64,000 nt of DNA from Bacteroidota bacterium (lineage in GTDB: Bacteria; Bacteroidota; Bacteroidia; Bacteroidales; FEN-979): contig JAPLDJ010000010.1 in assembly GCA_026391805.1 (NCBI GenBank), forward strand, positions 186,001 to 250,000, given 5' to 3'. Shown here piece after piece: positions 34,001-42,479 of the stretch. The notes beneath the pieces were generated by a model, which was not told the origin of the DNA, did no database searches, and worked only from the letters and a program-made list of their open reading frames with translations. A program made the position numbers and the translations under genes. The stretch's first letter is position 1; each line of letters begins with the position of its first letter.

Positions 34001-36448
34001 CTATTCGCTACTTCGCTTTTTCTTTAAATACATTGCGTCAATGTAATAAAGTACCCTGATCGAGAAGCTGTTCGACGCCGGTGATCCGACCATTTCGTTG
34101 AAATTATTGTAGTAGCTGTTGTCAACACTGTTGCTGACGGTATTGATGGCATTTTTCCAGACAAGAGAAAGCTGGCTGCCCGGGGCAAAGTTCCAGATGT
34201 AGGTCAGGTCGATGTTGAACAGGTTGTAATCAAGGTCCTGGTTTTGCCGGTAATCGACCGGATCAAGATGTCCGTCGTCGCGCAACCTGTAGAATGAATA
34301 ATAGGGTGTGGTGACCCAGTAGTGACGAAGCCGGAAATCAATGCTCATGCTGCTGCTGAACATGAAATTTGCCGAAAATACATTCGTGATGGTCTTCAGA
34401 TCGCGCCTTCCGAAAAGGATGACTGTGTTGTTCGCAGCGTCCGTCGAATCCAGCACATAACCAACGTCATTGAAAAAATTTTCATAGCCCAGCCTGTAGA
34501 TAAGAAGCAACCTGTCACTGACCCTGTAACGAGGTCCTATCGTAATGCCGATACCTGACGCTTTGTACCCGGTTGAAAGATAGAAGGCAGGGAGCAGGTC
34601 CAGTGCTACCTTTTTCCTGTAATCCGTGGAGATCCAGGGGGAGATGCCATAATCTGCAGGACGAACGTACATGTAACCGGGCACCCGTGGTTCGTAATAG
34701 TCATGGGATTCGACGGGGGTCAGGTTTAACCTGCCTCCGACTGTAAGATGTTTCCATGTCGTAAGGAGAGATTCACTATTGATCGTAAAAGAGGTGTACC
34801 GGAAACCATCATAGAGGCAATTGTATGCAAAGCGGAGGCTGTTCTCTGTTTCGAGGAATTTGCCAAAGGGCTCGTAGATGTTGTAATTCAGGACCAGAAC
34901 ATTGTTGAATTTGTTGTTACGTTCATTGAACCCCATGTCGTTCGGGTCATACCTTTCGGTTTCAAGAAGCTGGTTATAGGTAAACCGGAAATTCCCCGAG
35001 ATCTTGCCGAATGCCAGGCTGTAGTGGTACCCCAGGTCTGTGGCCGCATGGCTGTAATATTTCTGGCTGATGAAGGCATCCCCCATAAAAGCATAGGTGT
35101 AGCTGCGGTTGGCAAGCTTGAAATCGGTGCCGGTCACATTCGCGAAATAACCGCTGTCAGCCAGGTAATAATTCGTATTCAGGAGATCGATGTACGAATT
35201 GTTTTTCAGTGCCTGGTCAAAAACGAGCATGTTGTAGTTCGTGAAGCCCTGGGTAAGGACCTTTCGGCTAACCCCTGTGATGGTGTCCTGAACTTCAGCC
35301 CAGGTATTTCCTGAGATGGCATTAAAGACACCGATCCCAAGACCGCCTTTTGTCCTTCCCGAGACTTTGGTGGCGTTGAGGAGCCGGGTTTGAGCCGGGT
35401 TCTCGATCACCTTTTCGGATGAATCCGGGACCAGGTTGTATCCCTTCGGCTCTCCACCGATCCGGCGCGTATAAAAGATCGCGGTTTTGTTGAAAAGCTC
35501 GGTCCCTTCCGTGAAGAACTGGCGTTTCTCGTTGTACTGGATCTCAAAAGGGGTGAAGTTATAGATCTTGTCATCCGATTGTACCTGCCCGAAATCCGGT
35601 ATCAGTGTCATGTCGAGTGTGAAGCTCTGGTCGATGCCGTATTTCAGGTCGGCTCCGTAATTGTAAGTGAATTGCCAGTCAGGATTTTCCGGGTTTTTCT
35701 CGACATATCCTGAAACATAGGGGGAGATCGACAACCTGAGCGGCGGGCGGATCTCCCTGATCCCTTCCATCAGCCCCGACTGGTTGACATACCCTTCGAT
35801 CTTCGAATCCACGAAATTCCAGGAGCTGTTTTCCCTGTAGCGGCGGATATCACGCTGGCAATTTATGCCCCAATGCTGAATCTCCTGCCTGGGAAACCGG
35901 ATGGCTGAATAGGGGATCTTCATCTCAACCACCCAGCCCTTTTCATTTTTCCGGGCCTTGCTGTGCCATACGGCATCCCAGCTCAGGTCTTCCTCCAGGT
36001 AGGAATCCCCGCCCGGGATCTTGAAATCAGCTTGCACATCCGAAGCATAAACCGCAAAGCAGAAAGCGTTGATGCCGTCATCAAACGGCGAGAGCATCAG
36101 CATAAAATAGTCGGCATTCAGATTCTGCGCATCACGTAGTCCAAGCTGTGTCAGGATGCTGTCGGGCGACGGGTCGTAAAGGGTAGCGCCAACATACAGT
36201 CCTGTGTTATCGTACAAAAATTTTACCTCGGTTTTGAATGTGGCAGGAGCGCCGTTGTAAGGTTTTCGCTGGATGAAATCGCCTGCCAACGGCGCGTTTG
36301 CCCAGGCTTCTTCATCCAGGATGCCGTCAATTTTTAACGGTGTATTTACAGGAACAGCAACAATCGATTTCCTGGCATTCTGTGCCGGAAGTGAAAATTG
36401 CAGGAAGAAGAAAATAAATGTTAGAAAGATTATCCCTAACTTTTTCAT
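34001..36448 (-). CDS. DUF5916 outer-membrane protein with N-terminal CBM9-like domain
   Basis: 815 residues. Signal peptide about 1-22 (GIIFLTFIFFFLQFSLPAQ). The CBM9-like sandwich is at about 35-225 (PLKIDGILDEEAWANAPLAGDF, FLYDNTGLYVGATLYDP, GWVVEMKIPYSAIRF). The rest is DUF5916: long alternating hydrophobic strands with a GLGIGVFNAISGNTWAEV segment, consistent with a beta-barrel. Such proteins are widespread in Bacteroidetes and of unknown function. A -7 box TATATTTG lies at 36466-36473, about 18 bp before the ATG. Confidence 0.8.
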   Translation of the reverse strand: MKKLGIIFLTFIFFFLQFSLPAQNARKSIVAVPVNTPLKIDGILDEEAWANAPLAGDFIQRKPYNGAPATFKTEVKFLYDNTGLYVGATLYDPSPDSILTQLGLRDAQNLNADYFMLMLSPFDDGINAFCFAVYASDVQADFKIPGGDSYLEEDLSWDAVWHSKARKNEKGWVVEMKIPYSAIRFPRQEIQHWGINCQRDIRRYRENSSWNFVDSKIEGYVNQSGLMEGIREIRPPLRLSISPYVSGYVEKNPENPDWQFTYNYGADLKYGIDQSFTLDMTLIPDFGQVQSDDKIYNFTPFEIQYNEKRQFFTEGTELFNKTAIFYTRRIGGEPKGYNLVPDSSEKVIENPAQTRLLNATKVSGRTKGGLGIGVFNAISGNTWAEVQDTITGVSRKVLTQGFTNYNMLVFDQALKNNSYIDLLNTNYYLADSGYFANVTGTDFKLANRSYTYAFMGDAFISQKYYSHAATDLGYHYSLAFGKISGNFRFTYNQLLETERYDPNDMGFNERNNKFNNVLVLNYNIYEPFGKFLETENSLRFAYNCLYDGFRYTSFTINSESLLTTWKHLTVGGRLNLTPVESHDYYEPRVPGYMYVRPADYGISPWISTDYRKKVALDLLPAFYLSTGYKASGIGITIGPRYRVSDRLLLIYRLGYENFFNDVGYVLDSTDAANNTVILFGRRDLKTITNVFSANFMFSSSMSIDFRLRHYWVTTPYYSFYRLRDDGHLDPVDYRQNQDLDYNLFNIDLTYIWNFAPGSQLSLVWKNAINTVSNSVDNSYYNNFNEMVGSPASNSFSIRVLYYIDAMYLKKKRSSE

Positions 36449-36465
36449 TCACATTGATCGTAATG

Positions 36466-36473
36466 CAAATATA
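36466..36473 (-). promoter_or_regulatory. -7 box of the DUF5916 gene
   Basis: TATATTTG on the minus strand fits TAnnTTTG. It lies 17 bp upstream of the ATG at 36446-36448, so the leader would be only about 10 nt. Confidence 0.55.
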
Positions 36474-36533
36474 TAGGAACTTTTTTTTGGTTTGTGAAGA
36501 AAATTTGATTGTATAGTAAAACGGAGATCGGAG

Positions 36534-36720
36534 GTCAGATGTCAGATGTCAGATGTCAGATGTCAGAGGGCGGAAAATCTTTCTGTGACAAATCTGTGTT
36601 AATCCGTGTAAATCTGTGGTGAGAATTTTATTTCACGAAATTCCATGAAGGAGACACGAAGAACTATTGTGACCTAATGTGCCTATTGTGGTGAAAAAAG
36701 CGAAAAGCGAAAAGCGAAAA
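36534..36720. repeat. Composite repeat, empty-palindrome version
   Basis: Heptamer array GTCAGAT x4 plus GTCAGAG (36534-36568). Then the TCTGTG/GTGTAAATCTGTGG module (36582-36621), here without a palindrome (AATCC meets GTGTAAATC at 36605/36606). Next a CACGAA segment (36633-36662) and the CTATTGTG / CCTAATGTG / CCTATTGTG module (36664-36690). Last, heptamers GCGAAAA x3 (36700-36720) end 4 bp before the macro-domain gene's stop codon. Confidence 0.85.
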
Positions 36721-36724
36721 GCCT

Positions 36725-37237
36725 CTAGCTCTGCATCAACTTCCTGTAGATCTCAAGATTACCTTCATCAAAGCAGACGAAGATGACTTTCTCCGGAAGA
36801 TCATTTTTAGCCAGGAATTCCTTCACTTCCCGGAGTGCGATTTCTGCAGCAAGCTTTTTTGGAAAATGGTAGATCCCCGTGCTGATGTTCGGGAAGGCGA
36901 TGGTCCTGCATTGATGTTCAACGGCCAGTTTCAGGCTTTCACGGTAGCAGGAGGCAAGCAATGCTGCTTCATTCATGGTTCCGTCATGCCACACCGGTCC
37001 CACCGTGTGGATGATGTACCTTGCCTGCAGCTTAAATCCTTTCGTGATCCTGGCTTCTCCTGTCGGGCAGCCGCCCAGCAGCCGGCAGACCTCCAGCAAT
37101 CCCGGGCCGGCGGCACGGTGAATGGCGCCGTCAACGCCACCGCCGCCCATCAGTGACTGGTTTGCGGCATTCACAATGGCATCAACATTAAGTTTGGTAA
37201 TGTCGCCCTGAATGAGTTCGATCTTAAAACCGTTCAT
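36725..37237 (-). CDS. Macro-domain ADP-ribose hydrolase/O-acetyl-ADP-ribose deacetylase
   Basis: 170 residues, a single macro domain. [26 protein letters not shown] (19-44) contains the ADP-ribose-binding loop with N26 and D36. [24 protein letters not shown] and the second loop [23 protein letters not shown] are also typical. These enzymes hydrolyse O-acetyl-ADP-ribose or ADP-ribose on proteins and nucleic acids. It lies immediately downstream of the inositol monophosphatase gene in the same direction; an operon is possible although a repeat separates them. Confidence 0.92.
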   Translation of the reverse strand: MNGFKIELIQGDITKLNVDAIVNAANQSLMGGGGVDGAIHRAAGPGLLEVCRLLGGCPTGEARITKGFKLQARYIIHTVGPVWHDGTMNEAALLASCYRESLKLAVEHQCRTIAFPNISTGIYHFPKKLAAEIALREVKEFLAKNDLPEKVIFVCFDEGNLEIYRKLMQS

Positions 37238-37256
37238 AGATACTTCTTATTTCAGA

Positions 37257-37279
37257 ATTCGTTATTCGATTATTCGATT
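37257..37279. repeat. Short array (ATTCGATT)
   Basis: AATTCGT(T), ATTCGATT, ATTCGATT. It lies between the inositol monophosphatase stop and the macro-domain start, ending 6 bp before the former's stop codon. Confidence 0.55.
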
Positions 37280-37284
37280 GTTCT

Positions 37285-38073
37285 TTATATAAAGTTTTCC
37301 CTGAACCTCGCCAGGAACTCCTCAAATAGATTCGCATTGGTTGCAATGATCTCTTTCCCGAAAATGAAATTGTCGCCATTGCTGAAATCGGAAACCCTTC
37401 CTCCTGCATTCTTTACGAGGATCGTTCCGGCAGCGACATCCCAGGGACTGAGCCCGTATTCATAGAATCCGTCGAAACGACCGCAGGCAACATAGGCGAG
37501 GTCGGCAGCGGCGGAACCCAGCCGGCGGACACCATGACTGTTCTTCATCATAAACCTGAACATGTTCATGTATGGATCCAGCCGTCCGTAATCATAATAG
37601 GGGAAACCGGTGGCGAAGAGGCTGTCAGTGAGCTTACCGGTTTCGGATACAACGATCTCCTTTCCGTTCAGGAAAGATGGCGCGCCTTTCCAGGTATAAA
37701 AACACTCCTTCCGGTTGATCTCGACGATGACCCCGAGGATCACCTCATTTCCGTTCATCAGTGCAATGCTGATCGAATATAGCGGGATGGCATGTATGAA
37801 GTTCGTCGTTCCGTCGAGCGGATCGATCACCCAATTCAGCTCTTTGATCTCCAGGTCAGGACTCTCTTCAGCGATAAAGCCGGTTCCCGGAACGATCTTC
37901 GACAATCCTTCCATCAGGCGTGCTTCAGAAGATTTGTCGACATAAGTGACGAAATTGTGAATACTCTTCACTTCAATGTCAGTTGTACTTAGTTTGTCGA
38001 CTTCTTCCAGAAGGAAATCAGCGGTTTGAAGGCTGAGTTCGCATACCTGGTTTGTGATTTTTTTCAGATCCAT
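37285..38073 (-). CDS. Inositol monophosphatase family protein
   Basis: 262 residues. Metal-binding and catalytic motifs are GFIAEES (E70), WVIDPLDGTTNFIHAIP (D84, D87, T89) and SPWDVAAGTILVKNAGG (D at about 212). The fold and length match SuhB/IMPase. It hydrolyses inositol-1-phosphate or related phosphomonoesters and may act in nucleotide or lipid pathways. No neighbouring gene clarifies the substrate. Confidence 0.93.
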   Translation of the reverse strand: MDLKKITNQVCELSLQTADFLLEEVDKLSTTDIEVKSIHNFVTYVDKSSEARLMEGLSKIVPGTGFIAEESPDLEIKELNWVIDPLDGTTNFIHAIPLYSISIALMNGNEVILGVIVEINRKECFYTWKGAPSFLNGKEIVVSETGKLTDSLFATGFPYYDYGRLDPYMNMFRFMMKNSHGVRRLGSAAADLAYVACGRFDGFYEYGLSPWDVAAGTILVKNAGGRVSDFSNGDNFIFGKEIIATNANLFEEFLARFRENFI

Positions 38074-38079
38074 CTTGTT

Positions 38080-38354
38080 CCATCCTCCATCTTCATTATT
38101 TAACCACAGATTTCACACCTGCCTGCCGCAGGCAGGGATTCCACAGAATCTTCTTTTCTGACCTCCGACCCCTGATCTCCGATTTCTTTTTTCACCACAA
38201 TAGGCACATTAGGTCACAATAGGATTTACCAACTCCTTCGTGGTTCTTCATGGTTCTTCGTGTAATAAAATTCTCACCACAGATTTACACACCTGCCTGC
38301 CGGCAGGCAGGGATTAACACAGATTTGTCACAGATTATATCCATCCTCCATCCT
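38080..38354. repeat. Composite repeat, inverted relative to 36534-36720, with two palindromes
   Basis: CCATCCT, CCATCTT (38080-38093). A CACAGATTT module with CCTGCCTGCCGCAGGCAGG (38118-38136). Heptamers CTGACCT, CCGACCC, CTGATCT, CCGATTT (38158-38185). Then, in reverse orientation, the CTATTGTG, CACGAAG and AATCTGTGG modules, with the perfect palindrome CCTGCCTGCCGGCAGGCAGG at 38292-38311. Finally CCATCCT x2 (38341-38354) ends on the first base of the mtaB stop codon. Confidence 0.85.
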
Positions 38355-39640
38355 CACCACTTCACAACATATTCCAACTTCTCATCCAATTCCTCCAGTC
38401 TGACTTCAACGATTTGATTCACCAACTCAGCATCGAACAACGTCCTGACTTTAATGTAATTCTCCGTAAACCCATGCATGAAACCGCCGCTGTTGTCTCC
38501 TTCAAAAAGAACCCTTGCAAGCGCTCCTTTATTTTTCAGGTAGAAGTCTTTCTTTTTCGTTTCGGATAACTGGTGCAGAAGATGACTCCGCTCCTTTTTG
38601 ATCCTGTCCTGAACCGGTTCCGGCATTTTGGATGCAAGTGTGTTTTCCCGTTTCGAGTAGGAAAAGACATGCATATAGGAAAGATCAAGTCCTTCAAGAT
38701 AATTGTATGTTTCCCTGAAATCAGCATCCGTTTCCCCCGGAAAACCGACGATCACATCGGTTGCGATACAGGCCAGCGGAAGCACTTCACGGATCTTCTT
38801 TATTCTTGAAGCAAAATGAGCAGTGTTGTATTTCCGCTTCATTGATTTCAGAATTGTATCAGAACCCGACTGCAGCGGGATGTGGAAATGGGGCATGAAT
38901 TTCCCTGAAGAAGCGATCAGGTCGATGATTTCATCATTCAGGAGATCAGGTTCGATCGATGAGACCCTGATCCTGGAAACCTCTTCAACCTTATCAAGTG
39001 CTTTTACAAGTCCGGGGAAGGATTCGTTGTTGTGCCTTCCGAAATCACCGATGTTCACTCCTGTTAGTACAATCTCTTTGATGCCGGCCTGAGCCACTTC
39101 CTTTGCATTTTTAATTACATTTTCAATTGTATCGCTGCGGCTGTGGCCGCGGGCAAGCGGGATGGTGCAATAGGAGCAATAATAATCGCATCCGTCCTGG
39201 ATCTTCAGGAATGAACGGGTACGGTCGCCTAACGACCAGGAAGGAACAAAATCATTTGCTGAAGGAAGATGCGGATGCCCGTATTCACCTGGGGTGAACA
39301 GCCTTTCGACCTCTTCGGGAAGCGTAAACTTTGCTGAATGCCCCAGCACGATGCTGACCCCTTCCATTTTCTCCAGTTCGCCGGGAGAAAGTTCAGGGAA
39401 ACAGCCGATCACGGCGATCTTCCCTTCGGGATTCAGCTTGTGGGCCTGGCGGATAGCAGCACGGCATTTCTTCTCGGCGACGGCAGTTACCACGCAGGTG
39501 CTGATCACATAAACGTCAGCAGGTTCATGGAAATTCCGGATCTGGAATCCCCTTTCTTTGAATTGTCTCGAAAGTGCGGATGCTTCTGCAAAATTCACCT
39601 TGCAGCCGAAATGATGAAATGCTATGGTTCGGGGGTTCAT
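38354..39640 (-). CDS. mtaB: tRNA t6A37 methylthiotransferase MtaB
   Basis: 428 residues. N-terminal UPF0004 cysteines C13, C49 and C80 ligate one cluster. The radical-SAM motif CDYYCSYC (C151, C155, C158) ligates the second. A TRAM-like C-terminus follows. The start MNPRTIAFHHFGCKVNFAEA matches MtaB rather than MiaB. It adds a methylthio group to N6-threonylcarbamoyladenosine at tRNA position 37. A -7 box lies only 5-12 bp before the ATG, so the leader is very short or absent. Confidence 0.93.
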   Translation of the reverse strand: MNPRTIAFHHFGCKVNFAEASALSRQFKERGFQIRNFHEPADVYVISTCVVTAVAEKKCRAAIRQAHKLNPEGKIAVIGCFPELSPGELEKMEGVSIVLGHSAKFTLPEEVERLFTPGEYGHPHLPSANDFVPSWSLGDRTRSFLKIQDGCDYYCSYCTIPLARGHSRSDTIENVIKNAKEVAQAGIKEIVLTGVNIGDFGRHNNESFPGLVKALDKVEEVSRIRVSSIEPDLLNDEIIDLIASSGKFMPHFHIPLQSGSDTILKSMKRKYNTAHFASRIKKIREVLPLACIATDVIVGFPGETDADFRETYNYLEGLDLSYMHVFSYSKRENTLASKMPEPVQDRIKKERSHLLHQLSETKKKDFYLKNKGALARVLFEGDNSGGFMHGFTENYIKVRTLFDAELVNQIVEVRLEELDEKLEYVVKW

Positions 39641-39644
39641 GCTG

Positions 39645-39652
39645 CAAAGATA
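39645..39652 (-). promoter_or_regulatory. -7 box of mtaB
   Basis: TATCTTTG on the minus strand fits TAnnTTTG. It ends 4 bp before the mtaB ATG, implying a nearly leaderless transcript. Confidence 0.5.
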
Positions 39653-39684
39653 CGAGTTCGACAGGGAAATGAGATGCGAGATTT

Positions 39685-39714
39685 GGGATCTGGGATTTGG
39701 GATTTGGGATTTGG
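39685..39714. repeat. Heptamer array (GGGATTT)
   Basis: GGGATCT, GGGATTT, GGGATTT, GGGATTT, GG. It ends one base before the stop codon of the DMT transporter gene, and lies about 33-60 bp upstream of the mtaB -7 box. Confidence 0.75.
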
Positions 39715-39715
39715 C

Positions 39716-40615
39716 TCATTTCCTGAGCGCCTGCTGCAACAGGATACCGCCGACGATGAAAGCCAGTCCGATGATGGTGGAAAGAAGGATCGCCTCTCCC
39801 ACAAAAAAACGGATCAGGAGCAGGGAGATGAAAGGGGAGAGGTAGATCAGGTTGGATACCCGGGCAGTGGTGGAAGAGAGTTTCAATGCCATCAGCCAGA
39901 GGACGAACGTGACACCCATTTCGAAAATACCAAGGTATACGGAACCTGCAATGCCCTGCCAAGGGAGGATCGGGAAGCGGCTCCAGTTCAGACCGAACAG
40001 CCTGAGGAGACCGATGGTCAGAAGGATGTACAGAAAACCGAAGCAGAAATTCAGGAAGAGCTTGGAAACCTCTTCCCGTTTGTCTTTCAGGTTGAATATC
40101 CAGTACAGGGCCCAGAACAGGGCACTGCCCAGAGCCAGTGCGACACCCGTCGGGCTTGAAAACCGGAAGCTCAGCGGCTCTCCGTGGGTCGAGATGAGGA
40201 TGATCCCCAGGAAACTGATGAGTATTGCAAAAACGCTCCATGCACTGATCTTCTGTTTCAGCATCGGGATCGACAGCAGCACCAGGGCCAGCGGCCAGAT
40301 GTAGTTCAGGGTGCCGGCTTCCTGCGCCGGTAAGAGGTCATAGGCGCGCAGAAGTACAAGATAGTAAAGGAATGGGTTCAGAAGGCCCAGGAATGCTGAA
40401 TGGATGAGGTTTTTCCTTGTGATGGTTTTCAGTAAAACCAGTTTCCGCTGGAAAAGCAGTGTCAGGAAAAGAACTACGATGGCAACAAATGAGGAGAAGA
40501 GAAGCAGTGTCAGGAAATCGATGTACCGCAATGAGATCTTAAAGGCAGAACCGATGGTCGACCAGCACAGAATGGCAAGGAGCGCATAGACATAAGCCTG
40601 CCTTTGTTGCTTCAT
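39716..40615 (-). CDS. DMT-superfamily (EamA) transporter
   Basis: 299 residues, ten hydrophobic helices in two EamA halves (LLAILCWSTIGSAFKISLRY, IWPLALVLLSIPMLKQKIS, ISLLLIRFFVGEAILLSTIIGLAFIVGGILL). It probably exports metabolites or drugs; the substrate is not identifiable. It lies divergently from arcC and precedes mtaB in the same direction. A second EamA gene is at 43997-44887. Confidence 0.88.
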   Translation of the reverse strand: MKQQRQAYVYALLAILCWSTIGSAFKISLRYIDFLTLLLFSSFVAIVVLFLTLLFQRKLVLLKTITRKNLIHSAFLGLLNPFLYYLVLLRAYDLLPAQEAGTLNYIWPLALVLLSIPMLKQKISAWSVFAILISFLGIILISTHGEPLSFRFSSPTGVALALGSALFWALYWIFNLKDKREEVSKLFLNFCFGFLYILLTIGLLRLFGLNWSRFPILPWQGIAGSVYLGIFEMGVTFVLWLMALKLSSTTARVSNLIYLSPFISLLLIRFFVGEAILLSTIIGLAFIVGGILLQQALRK

Positions 40616-40639
40616 GCAGCAAAATTGAATGTTTTTTTC

Positions 40640-40647
40640 TACATTTG
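40640..40647 (+). promoter_or_regulatory. -7 box of the carbamate kinase gene
   Basis: TACATTTG fits TAnnTTTG and would start transcription near 40654, about 65 nt before the arcC ATG. Confidence 0.5.
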
Positions 40648-40720
40648 CATAAAATTATTGGATTATCAGTTAAAAGGATGTTTATCCTTTTTTTTATCGG
40701 ATTAAACGAACATCATTGAT

Positions 40721-41665
40721 ATGAAAAAACTTGCTGTTGTCGCACTCGGAGGAAATGCCTTATTGCAGAGTGACCAAAAGGGAACCATTGAAGACCAGGA
40801 ATCGAATGCTCTTGCAACTGCTGAGAGTCTGGTGAAGTTGCTGAAACGTGATTACAACTTCGTTGTAACCCACGGAAACGGACCCCAGGTAGGGAACATC
40901 ATGCTGGCCAATTCGGCAGGATTTAAAATGTACGGGCTGCCTGAAATGCCGCTTGACATCTGCGTTGCCTATTCACAGGGATTCATCGGCTACATCATCG
41001 AGCAGCAGTTGAAGAATGTGCTCAATTCCCTTGATATGGAAAGGGATATCATCACCATTGCCACGCAGGTACTGGTGAACAAGCTGGATCCTGCCTTTAA
41101 GAATCCTACAAAACCTGTTGGTCCCTTTTATACAAAGGAGGAGGCCGATAAGTTCATGGCCGAGTCTGGCGCAGTCTTCAAGGAAGATTCCCGCGGCAGG
41201 GGATGGAGGAAAGTTGTGGCATCTCCTAAACCGCTTGTCATTATCAATAAAAAGACCATTGAAAAGATCGCCCGCGAAGGAAATATCGTGATTGCCGTCG
41301 GCGGCGGCGGGATCCCTGTTTTCTATGTTGAGACCAATAAACTCCAGGGCATCGATGCCGTGATCGACAAAGACCTTGCTTCCGCTTTGCTGGCTTCACA
41401 GATCAATGCCGATAAATTCTTTATTCTGACGGATGTGCCGAAAGTCTGCCTTAATTTCAATACACCCGAGGAAACACCCATCGACCGCATGACCATTGCC
41501 GAGGCACAGCAGTACCTTGATGAAGGTCAGTTTGCCGAAGGCAGCATGGGGCCGAAGATCCGGGCCGCCATCCGGTTTGTGGAAAATTCAGGGAAAGATA
41601 CCATTATCACCAAGACCACCATGCTGGGGGTTGATAACGGAGGAACGAGGATCACGCTGGTTTGA
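40721..41665 (+). CDS. arcC: Carbamate kinase
   Basis: 314 residues, full length. MKKLAVVALGGNALLQ begins the amino-acid-kinase fold; THGNGPQVGN, AVGGGGIPVF, DKDLASALLA and GSMGPKIRAA are conserved family motifs. It interconverts carbamoyl phosphate + ADP and carbamate + ATP. In fermenters it produces ATP from carbamoyl phosphate; carbamoyl phosphate is also HypF's substrate, though the genes are 33 kb apart. No arcA or arcB is nearby. The stop codon overlaps a heptamer array. Confidence 0.95.
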   Translation: MKKLAVVALGGNALLQSDQKGTIEDQESNALATAESLVKLLKRDYNFVVTHGNGPQVGNIMLANSAGFKMYGLPEMPLDICVAYSQGFIGYIIEQQLKNVLNSLDMERDIITIATQVLVNKLDPAFKNPTKPVGPFYTKEEADKFMAESGAVFKEDSRGRGWRKVVASPKPLVIINKKTIEKIAREGNIVIAVGGGGIPVFYVETNKLQGIDAVIDKDLASALLASQINADKFFILTDVPKVCLNFNTPEETPIDRMTIAEAQQYLDEGQFAEGSMGPKIRAAIRFVENSGKDTIITKTTMLGVDNGGTRITLV

Positions 41666-41927
41666 TTTACGATTTACGAGTTGTATCAGATACTGGATGC
41701 TTGATTTCTGTGACTAATCTGTGAAAATCCCTGCCTGCCGGCAGGCAGGTGTGTAAATCTGTGGTGAAAAATAATTACACGAAATTCCACGAAGAAGACA
41801 CGAAATTCCACGAAGAAGACACGAAATTCCACGAAGAAGACACGAAATTCCACGAAACCCTATTGTGACCTAATGTGCCTATTGTAGTGAAAAAAATTGT
41901 AGATCGTAAACCGTAAATCGTAATTCG
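41664..41927. repeat. Composite repeat, filled-palindrome version, with 21-bp tandem array
   Basis: GATTTAC x2 (41664-41677) overlaps the arcC stop codon. Then the TCTGTG/AATCC module with CCTGCCTGCCGGCAGGCAGG (41730-41749). Then a 21-bp tandem array, unit CACGAAATTCCACGAAGAAG plus A, 3.8 copies (41778-41856). Then the CTATTGTG / CCTAATGTG / CCTATTGTA module (about 41860-41886). Last, heptamers TAGATCG, TAAACCG, TAAATCG, TAATTCG (41900-41927) end 3 bp before the next gene's stop codon. Confidence 0.85.
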
Positions 41928-41930
41928 GAT

Positions 41931-42194
41931 TTATTCCTGGAATATCATCTTCTTCACTTCCAGTCCTTCAATTTTCAGAAGTTCATTCTCGAGTTTGCTG
42001 AATTCTGCAGTGTCGCCGGTCAGCTCAAGTAGCATCATGCCGGTGGGGGAGGAGAATTCTTCGGTGACGTCGTGAAGTCCCAGGCGGGTGCGGATGCTGC
42101 AACCGAACTTGGTGAGTACAGGTTGTACAAGTGAGGCTTCTTTTACCCTGTCGGATATGTGGATGCCAAGGATCCAGATCTCTTTCTTTTCCAT
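41931..42194 (-). CDS. TM1266-type iron-only hydrogenase system regulator (copy 1)
   Basis: 87 residues, ACT/NikR-C-like beta-alpha-beta fold. WILGIHISDRVKEASLVQPVL, RTRLGLHDV and LEGLEVKKMIF-type C-terminus match the TM1266 family of small putative regulators linked to FeFe hydrogenase. It is a paralogue of the next gene (42204-42461), sharing the ISDR(V/I)KEA, RLG(L/F)H and IEG(L/V)EV(K/Q)KM patterns. No DNA-binding domain is visible, so a regulatory role is only inferred from association. Third gene of the hydG operon. Confidence 0.8.
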   Translation of the reverse strand: MEKKEIWILGIHISDRVKEASLVQPVLTKFGCSIRTRLGLHDVTEEFSSPTGMMLLELTGDTAEFSKLENELLKIEGLEVKKMIFQE

Positions 42195-42203
42195 CTTCTT
42201 TTA

Positions 42204-42461
42204 TTAATACTGGAACGACATTTTCTGAACTTCAACGCCTTCGATCTCGCGAAGGGCATTCTCAAGCAGATCGCACTCTTCCGGTTTTCCCCTCAGCTGC
42301 AACAGCACGACGCCAACCCGGCTGCAGATGTTGTCATTGACCTCATGAAAGCCCAGCCGTGACTTGATCACATGCGCATGGCGGGTAAGGACTTCCTGCG
42401 TTAGTCCCGCTTCTTTTATCCGGTCGGTAATAAGTAGTCCTATTATTCTCAACTCCTGCAT
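42204..42461 (-). CDS. TM1266-type iron-only hydrogenase system regulator (copy 2)
   Basis: 85 residues, same fold as copy 1 (LLITDRIKEAGLTQEVL, RLGFHEV, IEGVEVQKMSFQY). It starts 18 bp after hydG and ends 9 bp before copy 1, so all three are one operon. Tandem duplication suggests the two may form a heteromer. Which ligand they sense is unknown. Confidence 0.8.
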   Translation of the reverse strand: MQELRIIGLLITDRIKEAGLTQEVLTRHAHVIKSRLGFHEVNDNICSRVGVVLLQLRGKPEECDLLENALREIEGVEVQKMSFQY

Positions 42462-42479
42462 GAAATATAGTTTATACGG

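Noticed and set aside
39338-40159. 273-codon forward ORF antisense to mtaB and the DMT gene
   Set aside because: Shadow of two well-supported genes; low-complexity, no family.
41778-41856. Possible CRISPR array
   Set aside because: Repeats are head-to-tail with no spacers and no cas genes; an ordinary tandem repeat.
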